Of a stretch of 37,220 bases of DNA, positions 24,714 to 32,514 are shown one piece after another. The translations under genes were made by a program, and so were the position numbers. Origin of the DNA: CAZWRN01 sp964636275 (GTDB taxonomy: Bacteria; Patescibacteriota; Microgenomatia; Daviesbacterales; UBA10151); the NCBI GenBank assembly GCA_964636275.1, contig CAZWRN010000013.1, positions 1 through 37,220 on the forward strand, written 5' to 3'. Numbering within the stretch: position 1 is the stretch's first letter; each line of letters starts with the position of its first letter. The notes beneath the pieces are model-generated. The model did no database searches and was not told the DNA's origin. It worked only from the letters and a program-made list of their open reading frames with translations.

Positions 24714-25960
24714 AGTTCTGACTTTCTTACAACTGTCAAAAAGTATACTGACAATAAAATAAATAATAAAGCTGCTACCCCCACCGACACCCAAATTACT
24801 TCCTGAATCGAGTTATGAAGCAGATTGATGGCTAAAAACTGCATAATTGCAGCCAAAAGCGGTAATACCATGATTTTATTATGGTTGATAGACATATACA
24901 AATTGGTATAAAGTCCGACCAAAGATAACAAACCGGTGTACAAAGCATAAGGTACCAATAGAGTGATTCCAGAAAAATATTTATCCCCGTACAGCATACC
25001 CATCGCAAAATACGGAAAGAGATAGTACAGAAAAATTACACCCATAACTACTGCCAGAGTGGCACATAAACTCAAGAAAAATATCTTAGAAAAATTTTCA
25101 CCCAATGAATATTTTTTTGTAATCACAGGAAACATCACGGTTGCAACAGGAGCACTGGCAAATAAAATGATCTTTCCCATTGTAGATACTGCTGCATAGA
25201 CACCAGCATCAAAACTGGAAAAAAAATGCTTAACCAATATCAAATCAATTGACATCAAAGAAGTCATTGAAATAGTCTGAATTAAAACTGGTATTGTAAA
25301 CACCACAACACCTTTTTTATCAATGTTTGCCGATAGTTTTATAGAAAGATATTTTCTAAGAAAAATAAAACTTATTAAACAACCGGTTATAATCGACAAT
25401 AAAAGTCCGAACATAGCCCCCATTACTCCCCACCCCCACCAAACAAAAAATAGAGCCATCACCAGTTTTAAAGCGGTCTCAGAAATCAAACTAGTTACCA
25501 CTAAATGAAATTTAATTAATCCCTGCAAAACCGAACGAAACAGATATGAAGGAAGACCAAATAAAAATGACATCGCAATAAGCAGTATTCCCCAGGTGTG
25601 AGGGGTATTTAAATAGCTGGCTAAAAAAGTTGAACTAACTGCTGTCCCCAGAGCCAAAATCACGGCTAATAACAACACCGGCTTGATAAACCATCGTAAA
25701 TATCCTGCCACTTCAGCGTCTGTTTTGGATGCTGCAATAAACTTAATAATTACCGTTCCAAAAGATAGTGGGACCACAGAAAGTAGACCAATTAATGAAA
25801 AAAAAGCTGCTAATTCGCCATATTCAGCCGGACCGAGCAATCTTCCCATCAATAGGTGATAAAGATAGTTTATGGCATTGATCGAATTTGTCCCGATTAT
25901 CATGATCAGACTGGAAGAAAAAAATGGATGTTTTATTACAGAGTGAAGGACTTTTTTCAT
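24710..25960 (-). CDS. Wzx-like polysaccharide flippase (MVF/MATE fold)
   Basis: This 416-residue membrane protein has about 12 predicted helices and no large soluble domain. The opening (SSLIMIIGTNSINAINYLYHLLMGRLLGPAEYGELAAFFSL is one continuous region, about residues 13-53) carries the GRLLGPAEYG motif. That motif is characteristic of polysaccharide exporters in the Wzx/RfbX family, as are the charged residues between helices. It should flip a lipid-linked oligosaccharide across the cytoplasmic membrane. It is the only exporter in the window and sits among the GT genes, so it is likely the exporter for this pathway. The start at 25960 forms an ATGA overlap with the upstream gene; a longer in-frame extension to 26053 lies inside that gene and is rejected. 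Confidence 0.9.
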   Translation of the reverse strand: MKKVLHSVIKHPFFSSSLIMIIGTNSINAINYLYHLLMGRLLGPAEYGELAAFFSLIGLLSVVPLSFGTVIIKFIAASKTDAEVAGYLRWFIKPVLLLAVILALGTAVSSTFLASYLNTPHTWGILLIAMSFLFGLPSYLFRSVLQGLIKFHLVVTSLISETALKLVMALFFVWWGWGVMGAMFGLLLSIITGCLISFIFLRKYLSIKLSANIDKKGVVVFTIPVLIQTISMTSLMSIDLILVKHFFSSFDAGVYAAVSTMGKIILFASAPVATVMFPVITKKYSLGENFSKIFFLSLCATLAVVMGVIFLYYLFPYFAMGMLYGDKYFSGITLLVPYALYTGLLSLVGLYTNLYMSINHNKIMVLPLLAAIMQFLAINLLHNSIQEVIWVSVGVAALLFILLSVYFLTVVRKSEL

Positions 25961-27108
25961 GCTACCCAATAACCTCGGATAAATAATATAGTAAAAAAGA
26001 ATAATAAGATAGCTGACATCAAAAAGGTTACTCTTTGTATCCATACTGGCCACTTTTCCATAAATATCGCCAACATTATAAACACTGGGAATATCACCAA
26101 CACATATCGTGCCCCAGATGAAAAACTACCTTGAACAGTCGGCAGCAATAAACTTACTAATGAATAAAAAATATATGACCACCTTACTTTTTTAAAAAAT
26201 CCCCAGATCGGTACAATGAAAAAAAGCAATGTTACAAAAAACTCAAGCAAAAAAGTTGCCAGAAAAATATCGAACTTTTGGTAATGAAACAAGATATTAA
26301 AATATCGATATACCACTTGGGGAAATAAAATAATCCCTTTTTGTCTATGCTCACCTATTAAAGACTGTAAGGTATAAAAGGCAAAAGGATCTCCAACAGT
26401 GATATATAAATAAATCATATAAAAAAATAATCCTAGAGGTATAAAAAGTAGCGGATACCATTTAGAAAAGCTTTTTTTATTGATAAAAACATCAATTAAC
26501 AATGCAGGTAAAAGAAGGACACCAAATACCCTTGTTGTACAGGCCAGAATACCCATTAAAGCAGCCATCCACCATTTCTCTCTCCGAGAAAAATAAAAGG
26601 TGGCCACTGAAAAAAATAAAAAAAGACTCTCTGTGTAAACTGCACCAAAATAAAAAGAGGTCGGAAAAACCAGCAAAAGGGTTAACGTCAACCAGCCAAT
26701 TTTCGCCGAATAATCAATTCTAACTAGTTTATACAACAACCACAAAGCTGCTATAAAAAATATGTTTGAAATAGCAAGACCTATCGATGCGCTCGCAAGA
26801 AAGTTGTTGGGTAGAAAATATTTACCCAGATATATTAGTAAAGGATACAAGGGGAAAAATGCCTGCTCTAAACTTTGATATCCATGCATGGCAATAGACA
26901 TATAATGTTCACCATCAAAATTAGCCCATGCCAGTACATAAGGGTACTGTTTATACAAATCCAATCCACCACCAAAAAAATTTTTACCCCCCAAAGGCAC
27001 AAACAAATATCCGATCAGCAAGGCAAGAAACAAAAAAAATCGCCAGACCAAAAAGCCGCTTAATATAATTTTTTTATCAGAGGTAAATTTACTTTTGAGA
27101 TAATGCAT
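25957..27108 (-). CDS. PIG-V-like (GPI18 family) membrane mannosyltransferase
   Basis: This 383-residue multi-pass protein carries the signature of the PIG-V/Mannosyl_trans2 family. The first outer loop has WANFDGEHYMSIAMHGYQ (61-78), with the catalytic-position Asp65, and AFFPLYPLL (83-91) follows. GAVYTESLFLFFS and TRVFGVLLLP are also typical of the group. The eukaryotic relatives add mannose from dolichol-phosphate-mannose in GPI-anchor synthesis. Bacterial relatives occur in cell-surface glycan clusters. A polyprenyl-phosphate sugar donor is likely and could be supplied by a DPM-like GT2 in this window. The ATG at 27108 (MHYLK) overlaps the GT4 gene upstream by 20 bases; the extension to 27162 is rejected. 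Confidence 0.85.
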   Translation of the reverse strand: MHYLKSKFTSDKKIILSGFLVWRFFLFLALLIGYLFVPLGGKNFFGGGLDLYKQYPYVLAWANFDGEHYMSIAMHGYQSLEQAFFPLYPLLIYLGKYFLPNNFLASASIGLAISNIFFIAALWLLYKLVRIDYSAKIGWLTLTLLLVFPTSFYFGAVYTESLFLFFSVATFYFSRREKWWMAALMGILACTTRVFGVLLLPALLIDVFINKKSFSKWYPLLFIPLGLFFYMIYLYITVGDPFAFYTLQSLIGEHRQKGIILFPQVVYRYFNILFHYQKFDIFLATFLLEFFVTLLFFIVPIWGFFKKVRWSYIFYSLVSLLLPTVQGSFSSGARYVLVIFPVFIMLAIFMEKWPVWIQRVTFLMSAILLFFFTILFIRGYWVA

Positions 27109-28141
27109 AAGCGTAAACTTTGACAGTTTCTTCGGCCGTTTTCTTCCAGGAAAAACGGGCAAGATTTTTGTAACCTTTATCCTTCAATTCATTTGTTAAT
27201 GCAGGTCGAGAGACAATTTTTTCGATTGCTTCTTCAATTGATTTTTCATCGTCAGGATCGACCATTAGTGCCCCTTTTCCGGCCACCTCAACCATTGATG
27301 AAGTATTTCCAGTAATAACCGGAGTTCCACACGATTGAGCCTCTAAAATAGGCAATCCAAAACCTTCATAGTACGATACGTACAACACAGCCTTGGCACC
27401 ACTTAGTAGATCGATCAATTCCTGATGCGAGACATAACCTAAAATATGAACACGTGAGTTTTTAGAATATTTTTCTAAAAAATCTTTAAAACTTTTCATC
27501 TCTGGATGATTAAGATTATCACCAGTTTCAAACCCCTTACCGATATAAACAATATCTATTCCCTGGGCCAGTGCTGCTTTGGTCTGATTCAGCAGATTTT
27601 TGTTCCAATTAACACTACCTGTATATAAAACATATCTTGAAGGAAGATGATATTTAATCAAAGTCTGATCAATCGAACTTTTTCTTGTAATTTTTTTAAA
27701 GTCATCTGCACAGTCCAGATAAACACTAAACACTTTATCCTGTTTGATAGTAAAGATCTTTTTAACATCCCTTGTCGAAGTCTCTGAATCAGTAATAATC
27801 GCTTTAACTTTTTTTAATGATTGTCTTTGTCTAAACAGATTGATCCGACCTTTAATACCAGGCGGATAGTGCTTGGGAAACAGCAGAGGAATCACATCAT
27901 GAATAGTAACAACTGTCGGAATTTTCGGATCTACTTTCAAAGTCGGCTTAAAAAAATCAAAAAACGGATAATGAATTAAATCAAGTTGTAGGTTGTAGGT
28001 TGTAGGTTGTAGACCATCAATAACAATAACCTCAACATCTGTGTACTCTTTCAAAGATTTAATTAAATAATCAGTATAAAAACCGATCCCACGGCCTTTA
28101 TTCATTGAATTCATTGCCGACACATCAATTCCAACTCTCAT
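27089..28141 (-). CDS. GT4-family glycosyltransferase, MtfB/WbdA-like, with heptamer insert
   Basis: This 350-residue GT-B enzyme starts with MRVGIDVSAM and GRGIGFYTDYL (16-26), the loop of the mannosyltransferase-like GT4 subgroup. TIHDVIPLLFP is also typical of that subgroup. The donor domain holds YTGSVNWNKNL, ILGYVSHQEL and the EX7E motif in YEGFGLPILEA. Residues 45-53 (QPTTYNLQL) are encoded by four perfect copies of a seven-base repeat, in a loop before DLIHYPFF, so the protein tolerates this insert. It follows the GT2 stop by a single base (TAA A ATG) and overlaps the PIG-V-like gene by 20 bases. Mannose transfer is only a guess from subgroup resemblance. Confidence 0.9.
   Translation of the reverse strand: MRVGIDVSAMNSMNKGRGIGFYTDYLIKSLKEYTDVEVIVIDGLQPTTYNLQLDLIHYPFFDFFKPTLKVDPKIPTVVTIHDVIPLLFPKHYPPGIKGRINLFRQRQSLKKVKAIITDSETSTRDVKKIFTIKQDKVFSVYLDCADDFKKITRKSSIDQTLIKYHLPSRYVLYTGSVNWNKNLLNQTKAALAQGIDIVYIGKGFETGDNLNHPEMKSFKDFLEKYSKNSRVHILGYVSHQELIDLLSGAKAVLYVSYYEGFGLPILEAQSCGTPVITGNTSSMVEVAGKGALMVDPDDEKSIEEAIEKIVSRPALTNELKDKGYKNLARFSWKKTAEETVKVYAYALSQK
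27985..28012. repeat. Perfect heptanucleotide tandem repeat, 4 x GTTGTAG
   Basis: Four exact copies of GTTGTAG (CTACAAC on the coding strand) lie inside the GT4 gene and encode QPTTYNLQ. Loss or gain of one copy shifts the reading frame near codon 48 and would inactivate the enzyme. Confidence 0.95.
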
Positions 28142-28142
28142 T

Positions 28143-29000
28143 TTAAGAATTTATATACCTCCAATAGGCTCTAGGAAATCGTAAGGCCGAGAAGAAGGAA
28201 AAAATAATCCCCTGTACACCATCAAAAATACCTTTGTGTCTGATCTGGGTTATAAAAAACCAGTTTAGTGGTTTAATGATTTCATAATCAATGAAATTAA
28301 TCCAATTTTTCTTGACTCTTTCATCTTTAAGTTGCATCGCCAGCAAATCAATATACCGATTATTCCGCTTGATATATCTATCAAATGTAGGCGAATCGAT
28401 GTGTAATAAGTCATGTTGCAACCAACCAACTCGGCCCATTACGACCATCTGTTCATGAACATCTTTGGCAGGTAAATAGGCTTTATTTCTTTTAAACAGG
28501 CGAATGACTCCATCCGGATAAACCCCGCCATAACGCAGATACTTACCCAGAAAATAGTTTAATCGAGGAAAGAAAAAAGCCACATATTCCCCTTCATTTT
28601 TTCCAATTCGGCCATCCCGTGCCTCGAGTAGCTCCTGATGACGATTAAATAGTCTTTTATGGGGAAATGACTGTTGATACTTTTCCAGCTCTTCACTGGA
28701 CATCTCAATCACCCGCCGAATCTCCTTTGCCAATGCAGACGAAACCCTTTCATCTGCATCTAAATACAAAATCCATTCCCCTTTAGATAAATCAAATGAT
28801 TTTTGTTTATTAATATGAAAATTTGGTGGATTTTGAGTAACAGTAACTTTAGCTCCATACTCTTTAGCGATATCAACGGTTTTATCACTCGAGGTTCCAT
28901 CAACTATCACAATTTCATCAGCAATACCTTTGACAGACTTGAGACAATCACCAATATTGGCCTCTTCGTTATAAGTAGCAATAGCAACAGATAATTTCAT
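28143..29000 (-). CDS. GT2-family glycosyltransferase, WaaE/KdtX-like
   Basis: This 285-residue GT-A enzyme begins MKLSVAIATYNEE. IVDGTSSDKT (32-41) and the metal site YLDADERVS (79-87) are intact. A long middle region rich in charged residues follows. RLFKRNKAYLP and DVHEQM (near 199-216) match the acceptor side of LPS-core beta-glucosyltransferase-like GT2 proteins (WaaE/LgtF/KdtX), as does the HIDSPTFDRYIKRNNRY segment. It should be active and cytoplasmic, with the C-terminal FFITQIRHKGIFDG segment perhaps touching the membrane. The ATG at 29000 is chosen; the 28-codon extension to 29084 translates repeat DNA and is rejected. One base separates its stop from the next start. Confidence 0.9.
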   Translation of the reverse strand: MKLSVAIATYNEEANIGDCLKSVKGIADEIVIVDGTSSDKTVDIAKEYGAKVTVTQNPPNFHINKQKSFDLSKGEWILYLDADERVSSALAKEIRRVIEMSSEELEKYQQSFPHKRLFNRHQELLEARDGRIGKNEGEYVAFFFPRLNYFLGKYLRYGGVYPDGVIRLFKRNKAYLPAKDVHEQMVVMGRVGWLQHDLLHIDSPTFDRYIKRNNRYIDLLAMQLKDERVKKNWINFIDYEIIKPLNWFFITQIRHKGIFDGVQGIIFSFFSALRFPRAYWRYINS

Positions 29001-29118
29001 ACAATAATTGATTATAGAAGATCGAGAATAGAAAATAGTGGTTGAAAATTGTAGATAGAAAGTAAAAACTCTACCCACCACCATCTATCTTCAAATCCTA
29101 TCTTCAATATTCCATCAT
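29001..29118. repeat. Intergenic spacer built of degenerate period-7 repeats
   Basis: This 118-base gap starts at the TAG stop of a GT39 paralogue and ends at the next ATG. On the plus strand 29007-29041 reads ATTGATT, ATAGAAG, ATCGAGA, ATAGAAA, ATAGTGG, five in-phase AT-starting heptamers. Toward 29118 the minus strand reads TAGATGA, TGGAATA, TTGAAGA, TAGGATT, with G every seven bases. I see no gene, tRNA or terminator in it. Confidence 0.6.
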
Positions 29119-30795
29119 CTACCGTCTAATAAACACAAATGCATCTTCTCCATTTGGAAATTTCACCCTATCAATTATATCTGAATTTTCGGGAACTTCT
29201 TTAGGTGTAACTATAAATAATGTGTTGTCTGCTTGGATAATATCTTCTGGCTTTACCTCTTTAAACTCATAATTGTCAAACGATCTGACAGTACCAAAGT
29301 TGAATTTATCTCTTTCAGATAAAATCAGTTTTGACTGGTAATCAGCTGCATTAAATGTTTTACCCTGCTCCTGAGCTAAGGCCGCTTTATAAAACAAAGT
29401 CAAAATATAGGGCTGATCATAACGATCGGTAATAATCACTTTTTGATAATTCCCCTCATACTGCTGCAGCTTTCCAACCATCTCACGAAAACCATATTCC
29501 CAAGCCAAAGGATATCTTTGTGGTGAATGAATAAAATAACTTTCAATAAAATGAAAAGTTTCATAGCTTAGTGCAATCAGTAATAACCCAGTTATAACTA
29601 CTTTGAGAGGTTTACCCGAGAAAAATTGGACTAAAGAAACCATTCCTAGCGACATGATTAAAATAAAAGGTATCACCATTGTTAACGCCCGCACGGCATT
29701 AGGGGTCTGATAGGTCATTGAGGAAGCAAGTGGAGAAACCACTAACCATATTAAAACAACCCATTTGTATCTGGAATCCATTTTAAGCAGCCCCACAACA
29801 CCTATTACAAAGAAAATTAGGGTAACTAAATAAAATTGGCCAGCTTCTGGTGTTTTATTTCGGATAATACTGTCACCATTAATAAACAAAAAATCTCCCC
29901 TAAAATGGTCGACATAATGACTAAAAAACTGCGGAGCATAAGCTGTAATCTTATTGTGAAATATTTTTGCGGCCAAACCACCAGGATCTTGATGCTCACC
30001 ACGCAGTTCATTAACCCGGTTTTCCGGCCCTGGATCTGATAAAAACGACAACCCACTAAATCTGGCAGAACCAGATCCGCCAACAAACTGTAATGCCAAA
30101 GGAATAGTCAGTATTCCTAAAAGCAAAACCATCACTCCATATGATTTCCAGCTTGTATTGACTGCTTTAAATAGTTCTTTCCAATAAATCCCCATTAGTC
30201 CTAAAACCAACACCGGAACAACCAAGCGGGGGCTTTGATAAATATACATTGAAACAAGGAATACTAATAAACTAAAAAACAACCATATGGCATTGCCAAT
30301 TTTCTGTATGAAAAGAAAAATTCCTAAAGTAATAAAAAAAGTTGCCGCATTGGTTTCCCAGCTTCCCCTAGAAAAAGCCACATGCCAAGGAGTAATTGCC
30401 AGTAAAAACGCTGCAGATAAACCGACCCAGTGATTTCTAAACAGCTGTTTGGCCAGAAAATAAATTAGTACGACAGTACCAATTCCCAATAAAGCAGACG
30501 GTAATCTAACTGCCAATTCATTCAAACCAAATGTTGCCACAAAAGGTAAAACAATATAAAAATACAAACCTGGTTTATAGTCACCAAATGATTTAAAAGC
30601 TAATGGAAACCAACTACCATATTCATCTTTACCTGTTTGCAGTAAAGAATAAGCATTGTAGCCAATCGCCGCTTCATCGGCGTTTAGTCCAGCCGGATAC
30701 TGCCCAATCCCCCAAATCCGCAACACAGCAGCCAAAAGAATTATGAGAACCAACAATATCTTGTATCTTGTATCTTGTATCTTGTATCTTGTCAT
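29119..30795 (-). CDS. GT39 paralogue 1 with heptamer-repeat N-terminus
   Basis: This 558-residue PMT_2-type membrane glycosyltransferase has its first helix at about 13-30, then the first outer loop with LNADEAAIGYNAYSLL; Asp40 and Glu41 are the expected catalytic acids. KSFGDYKPGLYFY and FGLNELAVRLPSALLG are the family core. About a dozen helices precede a soluble C-terminal domain of about 130 residues (from YPLAWEYGF). Codons 2-13 are five copies of a seven-base repeat and encode TRYKIQDTRYKI. The start ATG forms an ATGA with the stop of paralogue 2, so both are co-translated. It should transfer a sugar from a polyprenyl-phosphate donor on the outer face. Acceptor unknown. Confidence 0.9.
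   Translation of the reverse strand: MTRYKIQDTRYKILLVLIILLAAVLRIWGIGQYPAGLNADEAAIGYNAYSLLQTGKDEYGSWFPLAFKSFGDYKPGLYFYIVLPFVATFGLNELAVRLPSALLGIGTVVLIYFLAKQLFRNHWVGLSAAFLLAITPWHVAFSRGSWETNAATFFITLGIFLFIQKIGNAIWLFFSLLVFLVSMYIYQSPRLVVPVLVLGLMGIYWKELFKAVNTSWKSYGVMVLLLGILTIPLALQFVGGSGSARFSGLSFLSDPGPENRVNELRGEHQDPGGLAAKIFHNKITAYAPQFFSHYVDHFRGDFLFINGDSIIRNKTPEAGQFYLVTLIFFVIGVVGLLKMDSRYKWVVLIWLVVSPLASSMTYQTPNAVRALTMVIPFILIMSLGMVSLVQFFSGKPLKVVITGLLLIALSYETFHFIESYFIHSPQRYPLAWEYGFREMVGKLQQYEGNYQKVIITDRYDQPYILTLFYKAALAQEQGKTFNAADYQSKLILSERDKFNFGTVRSFDNYEFKEVKPEDIIQADNTLFIVTPKEVPENSDIIDRVKFPNGEDAFVFIRR
30757..30791. repeat. Perfect heptanucleotide tandem repeat, 5 x TATCTTG, at a start codon
   Basis: On the coding (minus) strand, five exact copies of CAAGATA begin one base after the ATG of GT39 paralogue 1 and run to codon 13. 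The unit is not a multiple of three, so slippage by one copy would shift the whole downstream frame. This is the arrangement of a phase-variable contingency gene. Variation itself cannot be seen in one sequence. Confidence 0.97.
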
Positions 30796-32450
30796 TTTGT
30801 CTCCACCACCCTAAATGCATGCTGTTTATCCATAAAATGTACATCTCCTTTTAAATTATATTCAGCAAAAGGTTTGACATCCTGGTCTGGCAACTCTTCC
30901 AGCGTACCAATAAATAGGCTGTTTTTAGTGCCTCTGTCTCCCGGCCAAAAGATATGACGAAACTCAATGTTATCAATCTGTTTAACACTACCGACATCAA
31001 CACTATTTCGATCAAGCTTGGCCTGCTGCTGATATTTAGCCGGGTCATATTGACTATAAAATAAGTAATAAATATATGGCTGTCCATAGGTATCTGTCAT
31101 AACTACTTTGTCGTATGAATCCCACAAATCTTTATTGCCAGCGTTAGCGAGCAACAAACTTTGCTTATATCCATACAGGTATCCCTGTGAATACTGAGCT
31201 GGTGTATGAACGAAATAACTATCTAAATACACCCCGTATATACCTATCATCACAGCTATTGAACCCACTAAAACAAGCTGACCGATTCGTGACCGATACA
31301 AAGTCACTATTAAGAAATATAATCCCGCTCCTTCCAAAATAGTGAAAGGAATTAACAAGTTTAGTGCTCGAACCATATTGATCAGGTCTCGTGACAGCAC
31401 ACCAGGCAATGGGGCAATTAAAAGATACAAGACGACCACTCCGACTCCTTTGTTTTTCAAAGTTGTTAAAAAATAGATTCCTAGCAGAAATAATATCAGG
31501 GTGTAATATGGAAAAACGCCCATATCGGCTACTTTATGTCGTGGACTATAATCCCCAGTCACAAACAATATATTTGGCGAATAATAAACAACATAACGTT
31601 CAACTAAACCACGAATATAGGCAAACCATTCACCATGCAATATCTCATAAGCGGCACTTCCTCTCATCAACCCATCTTCTTGAACTATCTGACTGATTTG
31701 TTCTTCAGAGCGAGTATAAGCAAAGAAATTGGTTGTTGAGAGCCGATCTCCTTGTCCAAAAAAAAGCAAAGTTATCATTAAGATTCCACCAAATAATCCC
31801 AAAATTCCTCCACCTACCCAGAGACCTTTTGATTTGAAAGAGAAGTTTTTTCGATATAAAACAACCAACCCGATCAACAAAAGCAGCACAAATAGTCTTG
31901 ATCCTTGATAAGTCAAAAGTGACAGCGCAAACAAACTACCGGCTCCAACATACCACCACTGATTTTTCTGAGCTTTCAAAAATAGATATACTCCACCCAG
32001 ATTCAAAACCGTTGCGACATTGGACTCCCAAGCTCCTCTGGAAAAATGGAGTGATAGTGGTGAAATTGCAGCGAACAAGGCAGTACTGATTGATAGCCAT
32101 TTTTTCTGAAACAGTTCCTGCATCAAGGCATACATTAGCCAAATAGAAATCACTCCAGCCAATACCGACGGCAATCTGACCGCTAACTCATTGAGTCCAA
32201 ATAAAGCCACAAAAGGGATATCCAAATAGGCATATAAAGCTGGTTTATAATCACCAAAAGACTTTAAGTTAAACGGCAAAACTGCACCATATTCATCTCT
32301 CCCTGTTTTTAACAAAGAATAAGCGTTATATCCCAAAGCCGCTTCATCCCAAGTTAAACCAGGTGGAATACTCTGCACACTATAAAACCTCAACCCAAAA
32401 CCTAGAACCAATAAAACAGTTAAAACAATTTTCGTAATTCCAAATTTCAT
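30792..32450 (-). CDS. GT39 paralogue 2 (PMT_2-type membrane glycosyltransferase)
   Basis: This 552-residue protein is the closest relative of paralogue 1 in the window. The first helix (about 8-23) leads to LTWDEAALGYNAYSLLKTG, with Asp35 and Glu36 as the likely catalytic acids. KSFGDYKPALYAY, FGLNELAVRLPS and SRGAWESNVAT are shared almost word for word with the neighbours. The C-terminal soluble domain begins near YSQGYLYGYKQSL. The start ATG at 32450 follows 57 bases of degenerate heptamer DNA, and the stop forms an ATGA with paralogue 1. The motifs look intact, so it is probably active. Paralogues 1 and 2 may differ in sugar or acceptor, or may be redundant. Confidence 0.9.
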   Translation of the reverse strand: MKFGITKIVLTVLLVLGFGLRFYSVQSIPPGLTWDEAALGYNAYSLLKTGRDEYGAVLPFNLKSFGDYKPALYAYLDIPFVALFGLNELAVRLPSVLAGVISIWLMYALMQELFQKKWLSISTALFAAISPLSLHFSRGAWESNVATVLNLGGVYLFLKAQKNQWWYVGAGSLFALSLLTYQGSRLFVLLLLIGLVVLYRKNFSFKSKGLWVGGGILGLFGGILMITLLFFGQGDRLSTTNFFAYTRSEEQISQIVQEDGLMRGSAAYEILHGEWFAYIRGLVERYVVYYSPNILFVTGDYSPRHKVADMGVFPYYTLILFLLGIYFLTTLKNKGVGVVVLYLLIAPLPGVLSRDLINMVRALNLLIPFTILEGAGLYFLIVTLYRSRIGQLVLVGSIAVMIGIYGVYLDSYFVHTPAQYSQGYLYGYKQSLLLANAGNKDLWDSYDKVVMTDTYGQPYIYYLFYSQYDPAKYQQQAKLDRNSVDVGSVKQIDNIEFRHIFWPGDRGTKNSLFIGTLEELPDQDVKPFAEYNLKGDVHFMDKQHAFRVVETK

Positions 32451-32514
32451 ATTTCTATATACTAGATACTAAATTTCAACTATTCGCTATTCGCTAATTA
32501 CTAATCACTAAATC
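32451..32514. repeat. Degenerate period-7 repeat array between GT39 paralogues 2 and 3
   Basis: From 32459 the plus strand reads ATACTAG, ATACTAA, ATTTCAA, CTATTCG, CTATTCG, CTAATTA, CTAATCA, CTAAATC, ending at 32514. On the minus strand TAG recurs every seven bases, and the first TAG is the stop codon of paralogue 3 (at 32508). The array fills the whole gap to the ATG at 32450. I see no promoter that I trust. Confidence 0.75.

Noticed and set aside
24714..24794. N-terminal extension of the GT39-like gene (starting MGVGGGS)
   Set aside because: It lies inside the flippase gene, while the ATG at 24713 gives a clean ATGA overlap and starts at the membrane segment.
25961..26053. N-terminal extension of the flippase
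   Set aside because: It lies within the PIG-V-like gene; the ATGA overlap at 25957-25960 marks the true start.
29001..29084. N-terminal extension of the WaaE-like GT2 gene
   Set aside because: It translates the period-7 repeat spacer, and the family N-terminus starts at MKLSVAIATYNEE (29000).
30775..30957. Plus-strand reading frame across the heptamer repeat
   Set aside because: It is antisense to two well-supported GT39 genes and its composition is explained by them.
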